From contig NW_020312788.1 of assembly GCF_003265705.1 (NCBI RefSeq), positions 4,662,033 through 4,726,032 of the forward strand: a stretch of DNA of 64,000 bases, read 5' to 3'. The notes under the pieces were generated by a model. It did not search any database. It worked only from the letters and a program-made list of their open reading frames with translations, and was not told the origin of the DNA. This document shows, in pieces, positions 58,584-64,000 of the stretch. The position numbers were made by a program, and so were the translations under genes. The first letter of the stretch is position 1. Every line of letters starts with the position of its first letter. Source of the stretch: Callorhinus ursinus (taxonomy: Eukaryota > Chordata > Mammalia > Carnivora > Otariidae).

Positions 58584-61055
58584 AAGAACAGCCTGAAGAA
58601 GGTGGACAGTGGAAAAGAGTATTTCTAACATTGCTTAGCCCTCATATTTTTTTACTATGTCTTAAAACAGTAAAACAAAACAAAACAAAACAAAAAAACC
58701 CACCATATCATACTATACTGGAATTAAAAAAAAAAGGCTTCTCAAGTGTTACTGTGTTATTTTGCAAAAAATAAGATTTTTTGCATTTTGCATTTTGCAT
58801 ATTTTGCAAAAATAACATTCTCCTCATTTGCAAGATGAGGAGAAAGTGCGTCAGATACACTGATGATGTGCTTCATAGTAATTATTTAAATCTCTAGAAT
58901 GGAATTTGTTCCTATTTCAATCAGGAAGGATAAGGCATTTTTTAAAAAAATAAAATACTGGGTCTGTTCTTTGGTAATTAAAGTTAACCATATGGGCACC
59001 TGGCTCTAAAGGTTCGGACTTTGTGAATCTACATGATTTTTCTACTCAGCCCCCAACCATAATGACTTGGACGATCATATTGTATTCATTTGTCCATAGC
59101 AAAGACAGATGGATCAGCCAGGGAATTCTCCACTAGCTCTGCTTCTCTGAAACCACAAAGTCAGGAAATGTAATCAGATTGCTGAGCTGAACCAGAGCAA
59201 GAGCTTTCCTAATGGGTAACTGTGACTTGAGAAATCACATCCATTAGATAAAGTGATTAAATATACATCAGTCTTTTGGCAAGGGAGCCATGAAGATATT
59301 ACAATAGAACATCATCATGTGACCCATCTCTCTGCTTGAAAAAGAAACACATCTTTACCTTTTGACATGTATCATCTCTAAATTCTTCAGTTCAGTTGCC
59401 GGAAGACATTTTTTCATGTTGAGATTTATGTAGTTTGTGATGTTCTGTGAACTATGAAGTACTTGTGTGGTTGATAACACATTACAAAGGAAAGATTTCT
59501 GACTTGTTCATCCCTCTTTACTGTTTTTGTTTTATATTATTCTTTATGTTATAGGAATTTCATATTTCAGGTTATTTTTTAAAGATTCTGTGTTCCCAAG
59601 TTATGTTTTTTCATTTGATATATATGTCTTAAATATCTAATTAGAAAAAGTATATTTCTGTATGTGTGTTCATGAAAATTTCCCTTAGCTTTCCAAAAAA
59701 GCTTTCTTTTTTTTTGTTAAAATAATGTTTAAAGACAATTTAGTCATAATATCAAATAGCATTAACCTTGACTATATTTAAAGTTCTAGAAATTCCTGTT
59801 TCTCGTTCTTTGTTATAACTGTATTTGATTAATAATATGATGCCCATCATATATTAATATATTTGCTACTAACCCACTTGAGGTAATACATGCATTCACT
59901 TTTTCCTTGGTGACCATTAGCAAGCAATTGCAAAATGACTGACAGAGAATGTGTTTACAATCATGGAATTCTAGGTTGAAGGAGTCTTCAAAAATTATGG
60001 TCTACCTCCGTATTTTACACTGAGTCCCTGAGAGTTTAATTTGATGGACCAAGATAATAGGAAGCACAGTTAAAGAAGTGATCAAAAGTAATTGTCATTT
60101 AAAATTTTTCATTAGTGAATTCCTGAGCACACCTCTATACATGCTAATTCCTACCACCCAAATCAAAATTTCTCTCTGTTAAATTTCTAAACCTTCAAAG
60201 TCAGCAGAGATGAAGGCAGGCAGCTCTGATTTTATTGTGTTTTCTGCTGCTGAGGCACATATAGGGACATCTGGTTTCATGGGACCAAGTGGTGGGGATA
60301 TTATACACCAAGAGAGGTGTCACAGTCAAAACCCAGACAAGAATGAATATGAAGTGCCCAAAGGGGCATCCTTACTAGCCTGTTTGATAATCTCTGTGAT
60401 TATGTAACATACTCAAATTACCTATAAATTACACATGCAGGAAAAATGGAATACAATTTTCATACTGAAAGGAATATAGAATATAGAGATGTCCTAGTCA
60501 AAACTACTCATTCTATAAATGTTTTTGGTGCCTAGAGATGGTTTAGCTATCGCACACTAAGTTAGAGTCAAGTCTATAAACCAAGAGTAGAAAGGCTTTC
60601 AACTGAAAGTATAGCAGACCTATCATGTTAATTTGAAACATTTTTATAGATACAGTTTTGCTAGGTTCCTATAGAACGTTACTGCCAATATCTACTTAGA
60701 GTGTTTGGTAAAGTTGTGCCCAAATTAAAATGTAGTGGAGATATTCTAATTTGCAGAATTGACGATATTTTAATTTCCTCTGGCCACTGAGATTGTTTAA
60801 TATTCCTAAATTGCAAGATGAGGAGAAAGTGCTCAGTCTAGAAGTACAACATCTGGTTCAATATAGAATTAATTAATAAATAAATAACAAATAAAATTAG
60901 TTGCATAGAAAGTAATAAATGCAAGAGGGAAGTGGAAAACACATTATAAACTTTTTGACTGTTTTTCTTTCATTGAGGATTTCAGTTTTGAGCTGTTCCT
61001 CACCTTTTCTGTTCCCTTCCTTCTGAAGTAAGGAAAAGAGAAAAGAGTGTATAGC
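58584..61055. other. Unique DNA
   Basis: (CAAAA)n at about 58675-58696 and a 'catttTGCattttgcatttt'-type direct repeat at 58782-58808. 59960-60070 faintly resembles an ancient mammal-wide repeat. No gene recognised. Confidence 0.45.
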
Positions 61056-61057
61056 CA

Positions 61058-61545
61058 TTGAATCAATGTTTATTGACCACCTACTATGTACCTCATTAGG
61101 CTAAATATTGAGAGTAGAAAGATGAATAAAATGTCAAATCATGATGAGAGTAGCTACTTTGGAGACTTAGGGAAGTGGTCCTTAGGCTCTTGAAGAAGCC
61201 AGTCTTGGATGGGTGGGTGGGGTGAATTGCAGGGAATGAGGCTGGGACCGTTTCGGAAAGGCTCTTCTGGGCTAATCTCATAAACCCTGGGGGAAACCAT
61301 TGATGACTTAAATAGAGAAGTGATGTGGTCAGTTTCTGTTTGCCACTCTGATGAATATGTAGCCTATAGATAAGAGGAAAAAACTGTAAACCTAGAAATT
61401 AGGAGACTATTGTGATAATGCAGTTAAGAGGCAAAGAAAAAGAGAAAAGCTGTGGGATATAAAAGGGAATGAGTTAGGGATGATTTAGAAAGAAGAATCA
61501 ATAGGACTTGTTGATTAGACATTAAGACTATTCTGAGTCCCCAGG
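61058..61545 (+). mobile_element. L2
   Basis: 'gtttattgaccacctactat', 'atagagaagtgatgtggtca', 'ttaggagactattgtgataa', 'aatcaataggacttgttgat' run in L2 sense order. Confidence 0.8.
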
Positions 61546-63526
61546 TAATAAATGTAGTCATTTCTAGCCCTGGCTACTGATGAGTAGTGTCATTTAAATG
61601 AGCAGGGTACTGTAAGAGTATATGAAAAGTTAGATACGTATACTGAACCTAAATGACATACCTGGCTGGAAAATAGGTTTTTTAAAAACATTTTTACAGT
61701 GGAAAGCCTTTTCATTCTTGGTTTGTAGAAAACCATCTATATAACAATCAACAAACAATTGCACATGTACAAAGGTGGTACCTTAGCTATCTTCGCGGGC
61801 TCATGAGTTGACTGCTGCCTGGTATCCTGTCTGAGAGTTGCAGGCTGTCAGCTGTGAAATGGGCAGTATCTCTCCCACTTGTTGTCCCTCAGTGTGTACC
61901 TCATTTGAGTCCCCCACCATCTTGTAGGAAAAAGGCTCCATCCTTCTGGAACATGCTCAAGAAAAGTTGCCAGTTTCTTTATATAGGTCCTGGGTTTATC
62001 TGAAATTCAAATTCAGCTGGGTGCCATGTTTTTTATCTGATACACCTATCCTATATTTTTCTTAATGTTTATCCTTTTCTGTCTCCTTATGACCCCATTA
62101 TAAACGCTCAAGATCAGAATGTGCTAGACTACATTCTGGGACATGAATTTAATGTGCATGTGAATGATGGGGTTAGGGGAGGATAGCCTACCACCAGTCA
62201 ATTCCAGGTACTTTAGATACTGATTCCTGGATTTATTTTCAGTGTTGTCATTTATTGATTACTTCACATAAAGGCTTAATGTGTTTATAATTTAGGAAGA
62301 ATGATGGAGTAGTACTAACAGTGCTGCAGGTGTGTTTTGAGCATTAATTAGTTAATTATGAAACACTTAGTTCAGAGGCATTCTAAATAGCATTGAACTC
62401 AAGGCTTTTCACCTCAATCAGGGGTCCACTTAAATAGCACTTTACTAAGCTGGGAAAAACAAACACAACTTGTACAGGAGGTACATCACCCACTAGGAAC
62501 ACTAATCTCCCAGTGTGACTGCTTGCCTGAAAAAAATGTCCCCTGAGTGTGAAAGGCTTTCTAAGAGCAATGATTCATGAACCTCCTGGACCTTGGACAA
62601 TGTTGTGAAATTATCTTCCTCCGTATTCTTAAATAGTTACTCGACATGATGAAAATATTTCATGAGGAGTTATAAGTATAAGTAGAAACAACAGAATACT
62701 CTAAAAATATCAGATCCTGGAGAAGAAAAGGAGGAGGGAGAGGGCCGTGGGCGAGGTAGATGGAAAGAGAGAGAGTGGCAGCTCAGTGCCTAAAGATTTC
62801 AGACAAACTCACAGTGCTGATACTTCTTGTGTCTCTAAATGCCATTCTTGTTAAATCAGGGTCACCATCATACACAAAAACATTTTAAAAAGTAGACCAG
62901 TCAGGTGTCATCCGATTGATGTGGGAAATGTGGCAGACTCGTGGGTGACTCAGTCTTGGTCGCAGTTCCCCATTCTATTTTTATTTGAAATAGCCAGCTT
63001 TTGAAGCAAACTGAGTTCTGTCCAGCCTGAGGCTCAAATGATTTGAAAGACTGTCTCAGAACTATTGTACAGATGTCCATTTTTCTATGTTTTTGTTATC
63101 TTTCTGAGTCTTTCCTCTGCTGGCTTTTCCACCTATTATTAGAAGTCATATACTTTATTATGTACCTTTATATATATTATCTGCCCTTTACAATGAGCTC
63201 GATTCCCACCTGAACCCATGCTGTAGAGAGAGAACAATGATAGGTTTCTCTGCACCTGCTCTATGTTTAGTAAGTTTCCAATTCCTTTTGGTGTCATACA
63301 ATAGCAGGTATCTCTGAAGTCCCTCAGGTCACTAATGTGCTGGTTTTGTTGTCAGGGTAGCCGCTGAACCATATCTTTTCACAAACAGTTGGGCAGAGCC
63401 CCTCTCATTCATTAGGAGAAATGCCCCTGGAGGCCCGTCTCTGTGTCGTCGACATGGCTCAAGCATTGTATACCTTAAAAATGCCTGATACGTTTTCTGT
63501 CATATAATATGGAGTTGTTTTAAAAA
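61546..63526. other. Unique DNA
   Basis: About 2 kb without a recognised repeat or exon. Confidence 0.5.
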
Positions 63527-64000
63527 CATTAAGAATCTTAGTAAATTCTCTTACTTTTTTGAGATTAATGAAAGGTGAGTTGTGTTTGTGTTCAGTTTTC
63601 CTGAGGCAAGACTGAAATGATCTTTGAGAAATGCCAAGTCATGGTAGATTCGTTTGGGAAAAAAAGAGAAAAGGTTCATGGTCTTTGGTATTAAGTTTTG
63701 GAATTAAGGTAAATCATGAGATGATTTTCATGATGATCTGCTACATTTTTCTATCTCTTGTCCAAGCCCATGGCCTTTGTGAGATATTGACTAAGGCAGG
63801 AAAGAGGGGTCAAGTGTTAGGGCATCAAGAATCTTAGTAAATTCTCTTACTTTTTTGAGATGAATGAGGGGTGAGTTGTGTTTGTGTTCAGTTTTCCCGA
63901 GGCAAGACTGAAATGATCTTTGAGAAATGCCAAGTCATGGCAGATTCGTTTGGGAAAAAAAGAGAAAAGGTTCATGGTCTTCGGTATTAAGTTTTGGAAT
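63527..64000. repeat. Tandem duplication, 296-bp period
   Basis: 63823-64000 repeats 63527-63704 with no insertions or deletions and 7 mismatches in 178 bases (about 96% identity). The second copy is cut by the window end, so copy number is unknown. The unit is not SINE or L1 sequence. The open frame at 63631-63837 spans the junction and is not convincing as a gene. Confidence 0.95.

Overview
This is a vertebrate nuclear window with no microbial gene content. The most diagnostic signal is about 27 copies of the carnivore-specific tRNA-Lys-derived SINE (Can-SINE/SINEC): a 'cctgggtggctcag' head, a 'catgatcccagggtcctggg' body, a CT-rich segment and an A-rich 'aaataaataaaatcttt' tail, present on both strands. 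Young carnivore-type L1 3' ends and older mammal-wide repeats (L1M/HAL1, L2, MIR, MLT1) complete the picture. I infer a caniform carnivore. The SINE tails look arctoid, perhaps pinniped, but species cannot be fixed from the sequence alone.

Layout. 1-31 kb is a dense mosaic of transposable elements: an old L1M from about 7.5 to 12.6 kb is broken by an inverted-5' L1, three SINEs and a short L1 tail; an L2/MLT1 nest lies at 16.8-17.8 kb; a young L1 at 18.4-19.6 kb holds a SINE, a GAA tract and a 100-base assembly gap. About 30.4-47.1 kb is almost free of SINEs. In its middle sits a CpG island (about 34.6-35.48 kb) with GC boxes, an alternating AC/GC tract and a strong splice donor at 35282 on the + strand. 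I read this as the promoter and non-coding or barely coding first exon of a + strand gene whose long first intron would fill the rest of the window; I cannot name the gene. 45.8-57.3 kb is again repeat-rich (L1, SINE, MIR, L2). 57.3-64 kb is mostly unique and ends in a 296-bp tandem duplication that runs off the window.

No convincing protein-coding exon is visible apart from the putative exon 1. The open reading frames in the window are chance frames, antisense frames of LINEs, or frames produced by the GC-rich island. The most unusual item is a 35-nt copy of the 5' half of tRNA-Gly(GCC), ending in the anticodon loop, inserted without a tail into an L1 3' end and flanked by a perfect 17-bp direct repeat (40227-40298).
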